Assembly (NCBI GenBank): GCA_012517815.1
Contig: JAAYUF010000003.1
Location: 1 to 64,000, forward strand
DNA length: 64,000 nt
Direction: 5' to 3'
Origin: Clostridiales bacterium
Lineage (GTDB): Bacteria; Bacillota; Clostridia; Christensenellales; Aristaeellaceae
A model generated the notes under the pieces. The model did no database searches. It was not told the origin of the DNA and worked only from the letters and a program-made list of their open reading frames with translations. Positions 7,908-16,512 of the stretch are shown one piece after another. Each line of letters begins with the position of its first letter. Position 1 is the first letter of the stretch. The translations under genes and the position numbers were made by a program.

Positions 7908-9395
7908 TCAGCCGCAGCAGGGATGGTTGCCCGTCTCCGCGGGAGCGGTGTCCTCCGCCGGGTTCTTCATGCACAGGTGAACGGCCGCCGTTTTGAACGT
8001 CAGCGGCAGGGCGAGAATGTTAGGTCTGTCGCCCACGAATTTCTTCTGCGCGTCGGCCAACGCCTCCTCAAAGGTGGCGCGGGTTTTAAGGCCCATGCCG
8101 CGCGCAATGCCCGGCTCCCGCGCGCCTACGATGTAGATGGCGCTGGTGTTCATCTCCGCGATGTGGCCGCAGCTCATCATGGAGAAGCCGTGAAAGGGGT
8201 GGAAAGCGTTGGCGAAGCGATACTTCCTGATATAGTCCGCGTTGGTGGCGAAGTATTCCCCGTACCGGTTCATATCCGGCAGCGTTTGCATATAATCGTG
8301 CTGGAACATCTCGTACAGCTCGCGCGCGTAGGGCCAGCGCTCGTCGTGGAAATACCCGTCGCAGACGCTGGAAACGATATAAACGCAGTGGTCGGACATG
8401 ATCCGCTTATGCCGGATCACCTGCGCGGAAAGCGCCTGCATCATCTGAATGGGGTTGGTGCCCATGCCGTCGCCGTAGTGGAAATTGGTCGGCATGCCGA
8501 ACACGACCACGTCGTATTTCTTCTCGGCCCAATGCACGTAGGTGCGTCGGTCCGCCAGTTCCCAACTGACCGGCTGCATGTCCCTCGCCCAGCCGGAGTA
8601 AACGGCGATCTGGCGGGAATAGGTATCCAGCACGGCGTCGCAGCAGAAGAACTTCTTGCCCATCTTCTCTTCCATGAACATGCCCTGCTGGTCGAACTTG
8701 CTGCGCATCTCGCTGTGGGTGGACACGGGCACGAAATCCCGCCGGTGCATGACGACCGGCACGTGGTGGGCCGATATGCTGCGCCAGTGGGAGATGCCCG
8801 TGGCACAATGCTTGTAGCCGCCGGAATAGCCGCCGTAGGGGTTGCCCTGCGTGTGGCCGATGAGGATGGCGACGTCCGCCTCGTAGACCAGCCTGTTCAT
8901 CAGCACATGGTCGCCATGGTCGGTGTGCCCCAAATCGACCAGATACCCTTCATCCTCGGAGTCGTGGCTGGTGATCTGCCCGGCGAACTCGTCGCACAGT
9001 TCGTCACCCAGGATGATGCGCTGCTCCCCGGCCGAAGTACGGGGGTGCAGGCCGTTGGAGAACAGCAGCAGTATGTCTTTCTTTTCCACGCCCGCGCCGT
9101 ATAGCTCGTTCAGGCACGCGCGGATGGCTACGCGGCGGTGGCTGGTGGGCTGGTTGCCGCCCTTGACGATATCCGGAATGATAAACACCACGCGGCTTCC
9201 TTTGCGCGCCAGTTCCAAAAGCGGCGGCATGCCGATGGGATGCCGGATGGATGCAAGCGTCTCGTTATACAGGCTGTCCCAGTCCTGCGGCAGGCAGGGC
9301 GGATCCGGCACCGTCGTTCCCGGGATAAACACATCTGTCGTGTCCGGCAGGTTCGCGCTCATCATCCCCGGCCCGTATTCAAATTCCAGCTTCAT
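7908..9395 (-). CDS. LarA-like nickel-pincer racemase/epimerase family protein
   Basis: This ~495-residue protein has the two-domain LarA fold signatures. They are SNGLHPRTSAGEQRIILG (counterpart of the conserved T/G-x-H motif) and YGGYSGGYKHCATGI, whose lysine (~194) corresponds to the cofactor-attached lysine of lactate racemase. LarA homologues use a nickel-pincer nucleotide to racemise or epimerise alpha-hydroxy acids and related compounds by hydride transfer. The maturation genes larB, larC and larE are not in this window. I chose the ATG at 9395; a GTG at 9440 is in frame just after the pgi stop. Its place in a sugar operon suggests a sugar-derived hydroxy acid as substrate, which is an inference. 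Confidence 0.8.
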   Translation of the reverse strand: MKLEFEYGPGMMSANLPDTTDVFIPGTTVPDPPCLPQDWDSLYNETLASIRHPIGMPPLLELARKGSRVVFIIPDIVKGGNQPTSHRRVAIRACLNELYGAGVEKKDILLLFSNGLHPRTSAGEQRIILGDELCDEFAGQITSHDSEDEGYLVDLGHTDHGDHVLMNRLVYEADVAILIGHTQGNPYGGYSGGYKHCATGISHWRSISAHHVPVVMHRRDFVPVSTHSEMRSKFDQQGMFMEEKMGKKFFCCDAVLDTYSRQIAVYSGWARDMQPVSWELADRRTYVHWAEKKYDVVVFGMPTNFHYGDGMGTNPIQMMQALSAQVIRHKRIMSDHCVYIVSSVCDGYFHDERWPYARELYEMFQHDYMQTLPDMNRYGEYFATNADYIRKYRFANAFHPFHGFSMMSCGHIAEMNTSAIYIVGAREPGIARGMGLKTRATFEEALADAQKKFVGDRPNILALPLTFKTAAVHLCMKNPAEDTAPAETGNHPCCG

Positions 9396-9443
9396 TCCGT
9401 TCACTCGCTTTCGCAGGGTATTGGGTTGCGCATGCCGCACAGG

Positions 9444-10700
9444 CTATTTGCCAAGCGCCTCGAACATGTATCCTTTATAAGCCTCCACACCGGGCTGGTC
9501 GAAGGGGTTGATGCCCAAAATCGTGCCGGAGAGGTAACAGACGCACGGATAAAAATAGAAAAGCGCGCCAAAGGTTCTTTCGTTCAGCGCCTCGATGCCC
9601 AGCGTGATGCAGGGCAACTTCCGGCTGTGCGCCTCGCGCGTCGCCATGAAGGCAATCTTGTTGACGGCCCAGAAATCCTTGCCGTTGAGGTAATCAAAAC
9701 CGTCGAGCACGCCGTCCGGCTCGGGCGAGAGCAGGGCGTTGGGAGTCTGTGCATCCAGAAACGTTTCAAAAATGATCGGTTCTCCGTCCTGCACATACTG
9801 GCCGATGGAATGCAGATCCTCCGAGTTTTCGGCGGCCACGGGGAAGATTCCCTTGCTGTCCTTGCCCTCGCTTTCGGCAAAAAGCTGCCGCCACCAGCGA
9901 AAGAAGCCTTGAAACTGCGGTTCGAAGGCGGACAGCATTTCCACCCTGTAGCCCTTCCGGTACAGCAGATTACGAAGGCAGGCATAGCGTAAGGCAAGGT
10001 TTTCCTCCGGTTCGGCGGCCAGCAGCCACTTACGGGTCTCCCGGGCTCCCGCCACCATCGCGCGAATATCCAGTCCGGCGACTGCCATGGGTAACAGCCC
10101 CACCGCCGTTAACCCGCTGTAACGGCCGCCGACGGTCTCGGGAAAGGCTACAAAATGCCAGCCGTGCCGTTGCGCCAGTTCATCCAGCGGGCTGCCCTTG
10201 GTACCCGTGACCACGATGCGGCGATCGGCGTCCTCACCGTATCGCAGTTTCAGCCATTTGCGCAGTACGCGGAACGACGCGCCCGGCTCCAGCGTTTCGA
10301 AATTCTTTGCAATGCAGTCGATGTAGACCGATTTGCCTTCCAGACGCTCCAGCGCTTTGACAAGCGCATGGGGGGACAGCGTATTGCCCATATAGACGAT
10401 TTCGGGCTCTCCCGGCCTTTGCAGCGCCGAAATCGCCGCGCGGGCCGCGTTGTTGGAGCCTCCGATGCCGACGACCACGAAAACATCCGCCTCTTTGCGA
10501 ATCGTCCCCGCCAGCGTTTCGATCTGCGCAAGCTGTTTTTCGCCGGCGCATTCGTCCGGATCCAGCCAGCCCAGGTTGTCGGCGTGGCGCGGTTCTCCGT
10601 TCTTCAGCAGTCCGGCCAGCGGAGCACGGCGTTGGATTTCCTGCTCCCATTCAGCCGGAGTCGCAATCCTTCTCATGTCGTGATAGTTCAGTGTCAGCAT
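9444..10700 (-). CDS. pgi: Glucose-6-phosphate isomerase
   Basis: This interconverts glucose 6-phosphate and fructose 6-phosphate. The classical signatures are present: FPETVGGRYSGLTAVG around residue 180-195, DLHSIGQY with the preceding glutamate, and FDQPGVEAYKGYM at the C-terminus with the conserved lysine. The phosphate-binding GIGGSNNAARAA is near residue 80. At ~418 residues it is the shorter bacterial form. I chose the ATG at 10700, 11 bases after AAAAGGA; an in-frame ATG overlaps the SD itself. It follows tpi by about 46 bases in the glycolytic block and feeds the phosphofructokinase encoded upstream. Confidence 0.93.
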   Translation of the reverse strand: MLTLNYHDMRRIATPAEWEQEIQRRAPLAGLLKNGEPRHADNLGWLDPDECAGEKQLAQIETLAGTIRKEADVFVVVGIGGSNNAARAAISALQRPGEPEIVYMGNTLSPHALVKALERLEGKSVYIDCIAKNFETLEPGASFRVLRKWLKLRYGEDADRRIVVTGTKGSPLDELAQRHGWHFVAFPETVGGRYSGLTAVGLLPMAVAGLDIRAMVAGARETRKWLLAAEPEENLALRYACLRNLLYRKGYRVEMLSAFEPQFQGFFRWWRQLFAESEGKDSKGIFPVAAENSEDLHSIGQYVQDGEPIIFETFLDAQTPNALLSPEPDGVLDGFDYLNGKDFWAVNKIAFMATREAHSRKLPCITLGIEALNERTFGALFYFYPCVCYLSGTILGINPFDQPGVEAYKGYMFEALGK

Positions 10701-10746
10701 TACGCTTACCATCCTTTTCGGGGATATTGACAATCGCCGGACCTGT

Positions 10747-11586
10747 TCACGCCGCCGCCAGATACAGGCGGATGATCTCCAGGTACTCGTTCGGATAAAA
10801 CCCGATCACGCCGGAAAACCGCGTCAGCGCGATCAGCCCGCCGTCCACCTCCGGGATGGAGGCGATCATCGCGGCGTTTTCGGCCTTCAGACCGCCACCG
10901 TATACCACGTCCATGTCCCCGGTACGCGCCTTGACAAACCGCGCGACTTTTGTGATGTACTCGCGGTCCGCGGGTGTTTTGCCCGGGCCGATGCTCCATA
11001 CGGGTTCATAAGCGATGACCGTCCGGCCCGGAACCGCATCCTTCAGGCCGATATCCAGCTGGTGCCCGAGCACGTTCTCCCATTCCGCCTGCTCCTGCGC
11101 TTTTTCGCCGATGCAAAACAGCACCGATAGCCCGGCTTTCTGTGCTGCGAGCACTTCCCGGTTCAGCAGGCGGCTCACCGCGTCCGGGTCGGCTACCCCC
11201 GCCTCCGCCAGCACGCCCGCCTTGTCCGCGCGCTCCTCGCAATGGCCGATGAGCGCGCTCTTGCAGCCCAGCTCCTTGGCCGCGTTGGCGGTGCGGCTTG
11301 TGGTGAAGGCTCCGAAATTGCCGCCCACGGAGGTATCATCCCGGTACACGCCCTGACAGCCCAGCCGCACCGCGCCGGTTTCATCCAGAGCGCTCGCCGC
11401 GCCCAGCAGGTGAGCCTCCGGCAGGTACATCACAAACTCCGCCAACCCCGGATCGTAGGTCGCGAGCGTTTTCTGCGTGCCGCGCACAATGGCCGCGCCC
11501 CAGTCCGTCATGGGCGCGATGCGGTTTACCCCGCCGTTTTCGGGAGATATGTCAAACCTTTTCAGATTCAGGAAGATGTGTTTCAT
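10747..11586 (-). CDS. tpiA: Triosephosphate isomerase, divergent
   Basis: This interconverts dihydroxyacetone phosphate and glyceraldehyde 3-phosphate. The catalytic lysine is in FLNLKRFD (K9), the histidine in SALIGHCEERADKAG, the glutamate in VIAYEPVWSIGPGKTP, and the phosphate loop in VVYGGGLKAENA. The usual N-terminal GNWKMN is replaced by LNLKRF, and at 279 residues the protein is longer than the standard ~250, so it is probably a second, pathway-specific copy. The ATG at 11586 follows GGGGGAGG. It lies 22 bases downstream of the aldolase stop and would complete triose formation from the aldolase products. Confidence 0.88.
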   Translation of the reverse strand: MKHIFLNLKRFDISPENGGVNRIAPMTDWGAAIVRGTQKTLATYDPGLAEFVMYLPEAHLLGAASALDETGAVRLGCQGVYRDDTSVGGNFGAFTTSRTANAAKELGCKSALIGHCEERADKAGVLAEAGVADPDAVSRLLNREVLAAQKAGLSVLFCIGEKAQEQAEWENVLGHQLDIGLKDAVPGRTVIAYEPVWSIGPGKTPADREYITKVARFVKARTGDMDVVYGGGLKAENAAMIASIPEVDGGLIALTRFSGVIGFYPNEYLEIIRLYLAAA

Positions 11587-11608
11587 CCTGGCAAGCCTCC
11601 CCCGGTTA

Positions 11609-12763
11609 TTACATTCCAGCCTTGCGGTACCGCTCAGCCATTTCGTCCAGCGTCGTCCTTTCCACCAGCGGCGCTTTGCCAACGCTGCCGAACTCCACGA
11701 TCAGCGTGCCCACAACCTCACGAACGCCCTTTTCGATGCAGTCGCACACCTGCGCTACATCCGCGTCCGTCACGCTGCCGTACATCACCGTGTCCATGAT
11801 CGGCGGCAGGAACACCCGCGGGTCGAACTGCTCCTTCTTCGCTTCCAGCAGCGTGTGGATTGCGCCTACGGAAGGGCTTTGCCGCAGCTCCGGCCGCGCC
11901 GCGAAAAGCTCCCGCAGGTTGCGGGTTACGGCAAGGCGGATATCCGTATCTACGTTGATCTTCCCAATGCCGCAGGGAATGGCGGCTTTCAGCTGTTCCA
12001 GCGCGATGCCGCATGCGCTTTGAATGTTGCCGCCAAGACGGTTGATCTCATCCACAATGTACTTGGGCACCGTAGAGGAACCGTGGCTGACCAGCACCCC
12101 GAAAATGCGCTCGTGCATCAGGCATTCCTTAATGGCGACGGCGATTTGCAACCGGAGCTTCACATCCCTGCCCTTGTTGGCGCCGTGCATGGTGCCGTAG
12201 CTGATCGCAAGGCAATCCACGCCCGTCTGTTTGAAAAACGCCACCGCATCCATTGGATTGGTATATGTGGAGGTATCGCTGAAGATGTGATCTTCCACAC
12301 CGGCCAGCACGCCCAACTCCCCCTCCACGGTGACGCCGCGAGCGTGGGCATATCGGACCACCTCGCGGGTCAGTGCCACATTGTCCTGAAACGGCAGGGA
12401 GGAACCGTCGATCATCACGCTGGTATACCCGCCCGCGATCGCCGCCTGAACGCTTTCCATATCCCGGCCGTGATCCAGGTGGAGCACTACGGGCACCAGG
12501 CTGTGATCGCCGTACTGCTTCACGGCGTCGCCGATGTTCTTCGCGCCTTTGATCTTATCTTCCACCGTCGCGTTTTGAAAGTCCGTGCGGCCGCCCATAA
12601 AGCCATTGGCCAAGTCGGCGCCCTGCAAAATCGCGGCGCTGCGGAACTGCTCGTGCGCCTCGATGACGGCCTTCGCCTGCGCAACGGCATTGACGTTGAA
12701 TGCTCCCTGCGCGTAGCCGTATTTCGCGGTCGCTTCCAACACAGGTCGTAAGGGAATCAGCAT
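11609..12763 (-). CDS. Class II fructose-bisphosphate (or tagatose-bisphosphate) aldolase
   Basis: This zinc aldolase splits a ketohexose 1,6-bisphosphate into two trioses. It shows VVLHLDHGRDMES (zinc histidine and catalytic aspartate, ~94), EGELGVLAGVED, a zinc histidine in ISYGTMHGANKG, another in GVLVSHGSSTVP, and the phosphate-binding NVDTDIRLA. At 384 residues it is longer than the ~285-residue short class. The start at 12763 follows GAGGAGAG and overlaps the 3' end of the phosphofructokinase gene by 7 bases, so the two are translationally coupled. Fructose versus tagatose specificity cannot be read from motifs; the adjacent PFK and PGI favour fructose bisphosphate. Confidence 0.9.
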   Translation of the reverse strand: MLIPLRPVLEATAKYGYAQGAFNVNAVAQAKAVIEAHEQFRSAAILQGADLANGFMGGRTDFQNATVEDKIKGAKNIGDAVKQYGDHSLVPVVLHLDHGRDMESVQAAIAGGYTSVMIDGSSLPFQDNVALTREVVRYAHARGVTVEGELGVLAGVEDHIFSDTSTYTNPMDAVAFFKQTGVDCLAISYGTMHGANKGRDVKLRLQIAVAIKECLMHERIFGVLVSHGSSTVPKYIVDEINRLGGNIQSACGIALEQLKAAIPCGIGKINVDTDIRLAVTRNLRELFAARPELRQSPSVGAIHTLLEAKKEQFDPRVFLPPIMDTVMYGSVTDADVAQVCDCIEKGVREVVGTLIVEFGSVGKAPLVERTTLDEMAERYRKAGM

Positions 12764-13971
12764 ATCGTTCTCTCTCCTCGTTTCTGATCCGCCGGGGGGA
12801 TGGGCGCTGCCCGGAACGAAGCCATCTCCGGCAGCGGAGGGCCGATCAGCGGCCGGCACCAGTCAAGAAATTCCTCGGTAACGCCGTTTCCGTGTTCGTT
12901 GATGAACACATCGGGCATTTTCCGCTCGGTGAGCATCACATCCCGAATGTCCGCCAAAAAGGGTTCCACGCGGTATGGCTCCGTGGACAGGCGACGGAAG
13001 GCGACCATTTTCCCGCTTTCCCCGGCGAGTGCCGCACGGCAGGCCGTTTCTCCCGCCAGCCGGGCCTCCTCCCGATCCACGGGGCTCTGCAGAGCGACTG
13101 ACGCGCGCCCAAGCAGCCCGGGCTTCTCACCCCGCGCCTTGTAATGCAGCTTCCGGATGACGAGGTTGGCCAGGTGGGCGCTCACATCCCCGTAATAAAC
13201 GGAACGACCCGCCTTGAAGACGGGCGGTACCACAGGTTTGCCGTCCGGCCCGACCAAGCCCTCGCTGGCTACGACGACGACGCCCTTTTTTTGCTCGATC
13301 ATCGCCGATACATCCCGCAAAAACTCCCTCTCGAGAAAGGGACGCTCCGGCAGATAGATCAGGTCGGGGCCCTGCTGCCCTCCGTCCCCCGCTAGCGCGC
13401 TCGCAGCCGCGACCCATCCGGCGTTGCGGCCGGAGACTTCCACCACCACGACATGGATGGGCATGCTTTTCACGTCCAGGCATACTTCTCGCACGCTCTG
13501 GGCGATATAGCGGGCCGCGCTGCCATACCCCGGGCAATGATCGGTCACCGCCAGGTCGTTGTCCATGGTCTTGGGAATCCCAATCACGTTTACGCTCAGC
13601 CCGAGCGCCTCGCAAGCCTCGTGAAGTTTGCCGCACATTTCCATGGTTCCGTTGCCGCCGTTGCATAGTAACCAGTCGATTCCGTAACTGCCGATCACTT
13701 CGGCCATGCGCCGGTATTCTCCGCTCTCCAGCGCATCGCGGGAAGTGCCGATCGCGCTGCCGGGCGTGGCGGGAAGCAGCTCCATCTGCCTTTCGTCGAT
13801 TGTGCGCAGATCCATGAGGCATTCCCGCAGCAGGCCGCTCGTGCCGCCGATGGCTCCGTAGATCTTCCCCACGCGTTCATCCCGCTCTGCTTCCCGGTAA
13901 GCGCCGTAAAGCGACGCGTTGATCACCGCGGTCGGCCCGCCGCCATGGAGAATCAGCATATTTTTACTCAT
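12757..13971 (-). CDS. pfkA: 6-Phosphofructokinase (phosphoryl donor uncertain, ATP or pyrophosphate)
   Basis: This phosphorylates fructose 6-phosphate at C1. Visible motifs are HGGGPTAVINASL, LLCNGGNGTMEMCGKL (donor loop, ~105), GIPKTMDNDLAVTDHCPGYG (catalytic aspartate) and VVEVSGRNAGWVAAAS (substrate loop). The lysine of PKTMDND is typical of pyrophosphate enzymes, while the glycine in GGNGT, where PPi enzymes usually have aspartate, is typical of ATP enzymes, so the donor is ambiguous. 404 residues. The ATG at 13971 has AAGGAG 7 bases upstream. It overlaps the aldolase start and follows the GH3 gene by 41 bases. Confidence 0.92.
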   Translation of the reverse strand: MSKNMLILHGGGPTAVINASLYGAYREAERDERVGKIYGAIGGTSGLLRECLMDLRTIDERQMELLPATPGSAIGTSRDALESGEYRRMAEVIGSYGIDWLLCNGGNGTMEMCGKLHEACEALGLSVNVIGIPKTMDNDLAVTDHCPGYGSAARYIAQSVREVCLDVKSMPIHVVVVEVSGRNAGWVAAASALAGDGGQQGPDLIYLPERPFLEREFLRDVSAMIEQKKGVVVVASEGLVGPDGKPVVPPVFKAGRSVYYGDVSAHLANLVIRKLHYKARGEKPGLLGRASVALQSPVDREEARLAGETACRAALAGESGKMVAFRRLSTEPYRVEPFLADIRDVMLTERKMPDVFINEHGNGVTEEFLDWCRPLIGPPLPEMASFRAAPIPPADQKRGERTIC

Positions 13972-14012
13972 GGGTGCTCCTTGACAGCCGGGTACGCCGG
14001 CAGATGAAATCC

Positions 14013-16460
14013 TCACAGGCATTCAGCCCGGCAGGTATATTTCCGTTTGCCCATCACGCTGCGGGGTTTGCCCGTCAGCAAGATGCGTGTGGTATACTCG
14101 ATATCGTCCGCGCTGGTGCCCACCATCGCTTCCATGCGGCCCGGCTCCACCACGAAATCCATGGTTTCGTTATAATAGCCAAGTTGCGCGGTATCCAGCG
14201 TGAAGCGCACCGTCTTTTCTTCTCCGGGCTGCAACGAAACGCGAAGGAAACCCGCCAGCTGTTTCACGGGCCGTATCACGTGCGCGTCGCTGAAATGCGT
14301 GTACATCTGCACCACTTCGTCGCCCGGCACCGCGCCGGCGTTTCGCACCTTGATGCGGACGCGAATCACGCCGTCCGTAGGCACCGTTTCACTTTCCACC
14401 GCAAAGTCCGAGAGGGTGAAAGCAGTGTAGCTCAGTCCATACCCGAAGGGGTACAGGGGCCGGCTGTCCTCATCCACGTAGCCGCCGCTGAAGATGGCGG
14501 CATTCGCGCTGTCTGTGGCGGTCGAGTATCCGCTGCCCGTACGATGGTTGTAGTTCACGGGCACCTGCCCAACGCTGCGTGCGACGGTCACCGGCAGCTT
14601 GCCGCCGGGGTTGACGGTGCCGTCCAGCACGTCCGCCAGCACGCGACCCGCGTTCACGCCCGGCATCCAGGCCTGTATCACGGCGGCGGCGTGCTCTTTC
14701 GCCCACGGGAGCGAGAAGTATCCCGGTCCATAGAGCACCAGCACCACCGGCTTGCCTGTGGCGCAAACCGCTTCCAGCAGCTCTTGCTGCGCGCCCGGCA
14801 GGTCCAGGCGGCAGCGATCCTTGCCTTCCCCGCCCGTCACGTTGACCCACCCACAGTTGCCGCCGGCAGCCATGACGACCACGTCGCTCTTCTCCGCGGC
14901 GATAACCGCCCGGGCAATCCCGCTGGGGTCCGGATCGACGATGTCGCACCCCTGCGCATAAACGACCTCAAACCGTTCGCCCAGCGCTTCCGCAAGGCTC
15001 TTGCTTCCCATGCGGCGCAGCAATGCGTTCACGTCGTGGAAAACGCCTCGGTCTTCGGCGCTGAACAGCTTCGCCATGGAAGCGAAAGCGCCTTCCGGTG
15101 CCTTCCCCTCCTGTTTTACCTTGCGATCCTCATCGGCGAGCCCGCCGATGGTCACCGCTTCGCTACCCATCGCGCCCGCCGCAAGCATTTCGATGTATGC
15201 GGGAAAGGTATAGCCGCTCACAGGGTAACGCAAGCTGTCGGCATGCGGGCCCACTACCGCGAGCTTCAGACCCCCGGCAAGCGGCAGGATCCCGTTGTTT
15301 TGTAACAGGGTGATCGACTTTGCCGCCGCCTCATCCGAAAGCTTCCATTTCTCTTCATTCGCCATGGAAACCGCAACCTTGCCCTCGTCCACGTAGGGAT
15401 GATCGAACAGGCCGTATTCGAACTTGATCGTCAGCACGCGCCGAACCGACTCATCCAGTATGGCTTCGTCGATTTTGCCCTGCCGCACAAACTCCGGCAG
15501 TTGCTTAAACGAATCGCCCACGGGAATTTCGGTATCCAGTCCGGCCAGTTTCGCCAACAGCCCCGCCTGCGGATAATCCTTCGTCAGGCGGAAATAGGTG
15601 AACAGCTTGAGCACGCCCGCCCCGTCCGAAGTGAGCATGCCGCGGTAACCCATGGTTTTGCGCAGCAGCGTGCGGGCGATTTGGGGGTTCATGGCTACCG
15701 GCATTCCGTCGATTTCGGAGTACGAGGCCATCATGCCGCTTACGTCGGCTTCCTTTGCCGCCGCTTCGAAAGGCGTGGCGAACACCTCGTACAGCTCACG
15801 GTCGGTTATGCGGGAGACGGCCGTGTTCAGGCCCCCCTGCGTTTCCGAATACCCAAGAAAATGCTTGGCTATGCAGGCTACGCCGCTCTGTTTGTCTCCC
15901 TGCATCCCCTGGATGTAGCGTATGCCCATCTGGCTGACGAGATAGGGATCTTCCCCGAAAGTCTCGTACATGCGGCCCCAGCGCGGGTCGCGCGCCACGT
16001 CGATGACGGGGCTCATGGCGGAGTTGATGCCCACCGAGCGGCTCTCCTGCCCGATCACGGCAGCGATTCTCCCGGCCAGCGCCGGTTCCCAGGTGGAAGC
16101 CAGGTTGATCATCGCCGGGAAAAGCGTGCCGCCCGCGGCGGGATAACCGCTCAGGTTCTCGCTTTGCAGCGCCACGGGAATCCCCAGCCGGGTTTCCTCC
16201 ACAAAATAGCGCTGTACCTGGTTGGAAATTCTGGCGATCCTCTCCGGGTGCGCAAGGCCCACTAACGAATACTGTGTGAAACGGCCGTGCCCGTGCGGGA
16301 ATTTCTCCCGCAGCATCGAAAGCTGCGCCTCGCTGTTGACCACGAAGGAAGCGGGCAGATTGCCGCAAAGCTGCGCGGCCTTCTCCTCCAGCGTCATTTT
16401 CGAAAGCAGGTCTTCCACACGTTGGGCTACGGGTTGCGTGCGATCCTGATAGATCTCCAT
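14013..16460 (-). CDS. GH3 family glycosidase (beta-glucosidase-like), cytoplasmic
   Basis: This 815-residue glycoside hydrolase has the GH3 TIM barrel, with the substrate lysine-histidine in CIAKHFLGYSETQGG and the nucleophile aspartate in GMLTSDGAGVLKLF (~277). The alpha/beta sandwich domain contains VVMAAGGNCGWVNVTGGEGKD and is followed by a fibronectin III-like C-terminal domain with LQPGEEKTVRFTLD. There is no signal peptide, so it acts on imported glycosides. GH3 enzymes remove terminal beta-linked glucose, xylose or related sugars; the exact specificity is not readable. The start at 16460 follows AAAGGACG. It sits between the ROK repressor and the glycolytic genes, linking sugar release to phosphorylation and cleavage. 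Confidence 0.92.
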   Translation of the reverse strand: MEIYQDRTQPVAQRVEDLLSKMTLEEKAAQLCGNLPASFVVNSEAQLSMLREKFPHGHGRFTQYSLVGLAHPERIARISNQVQRYFVEETRLGIPVALQSENLSGYPAAGGTLFPAMINLASTWEPALAGRIAAVIGQESRSVGINSAMSPVIDVARDPRWGRMYETFGEDPYLVSQMGIRYIQGMQGDKQSGVACIAKHFLGYSETQGGLNTAVSRITDRELYEVFATPFEAAAKEADVSGMMASYSEIDGMPVAMNPQIARTLLRKTMGYRGMLTSDGAGVLKLFTYFRLTKDYPQAGLLAKLAGLDTEIPVGDSFKQLPEFVRQGKIDEAILDESVRRVLTIKFEYGLFDHPYVDEGKVAVSMANEEKWKLSDEAAAKSITLLQNNGILPLAGGLKLAVVGPHADSLRYPVSGYTFPAYIEMLAAGAMGSEAVTIGGLADEDRKVKQEGKAPEGAFASMAKLFSAEDRGVFHDVNALLRRMGSKSLAEALGERFEVVYAQGCDIVDPDPSGIARAVIAAEKSDVVVMAAGGNCGWVNVTGGEGKDRCRLDLPGAQQELLEAVCATGKPVVLVLYGPGYFSLPWAKEHAAAVIQAWMPGVNAGRVLADVLDGTVNPGGKLPVTVARSVGQVPVNYNHRTGSGYSTATDSANAAIFSGGYVDEDSRPLYPFGYGLSYTAFTLSDFAVESETVPTDGVIRVRIKVRNAGAVPGDEVVQMYTHFSDAHVIRPVKQLAGFLRVSLQPGEEKTVRFTLDTAQLGYYNETMDFVVEPGRMEAMVGTSADDIEYTTRILLTGKPRSVMGKRKYTCRAECL

Positions 16461-16512
16461 TCGTTTCGTCGTCCTTTCTCGTCTCCGGCGTCCGTTAAGC
16501 CGTGCCGCCGCT

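Noticed and set aside
7860-9104. 414-codon plus-strand frame, with similar ones at 11477-12751, 13974-15305 and 19794-21194
   Set aside because: All are mirror frames of well-supported minus-strand enzymes and show no coding features of their own.
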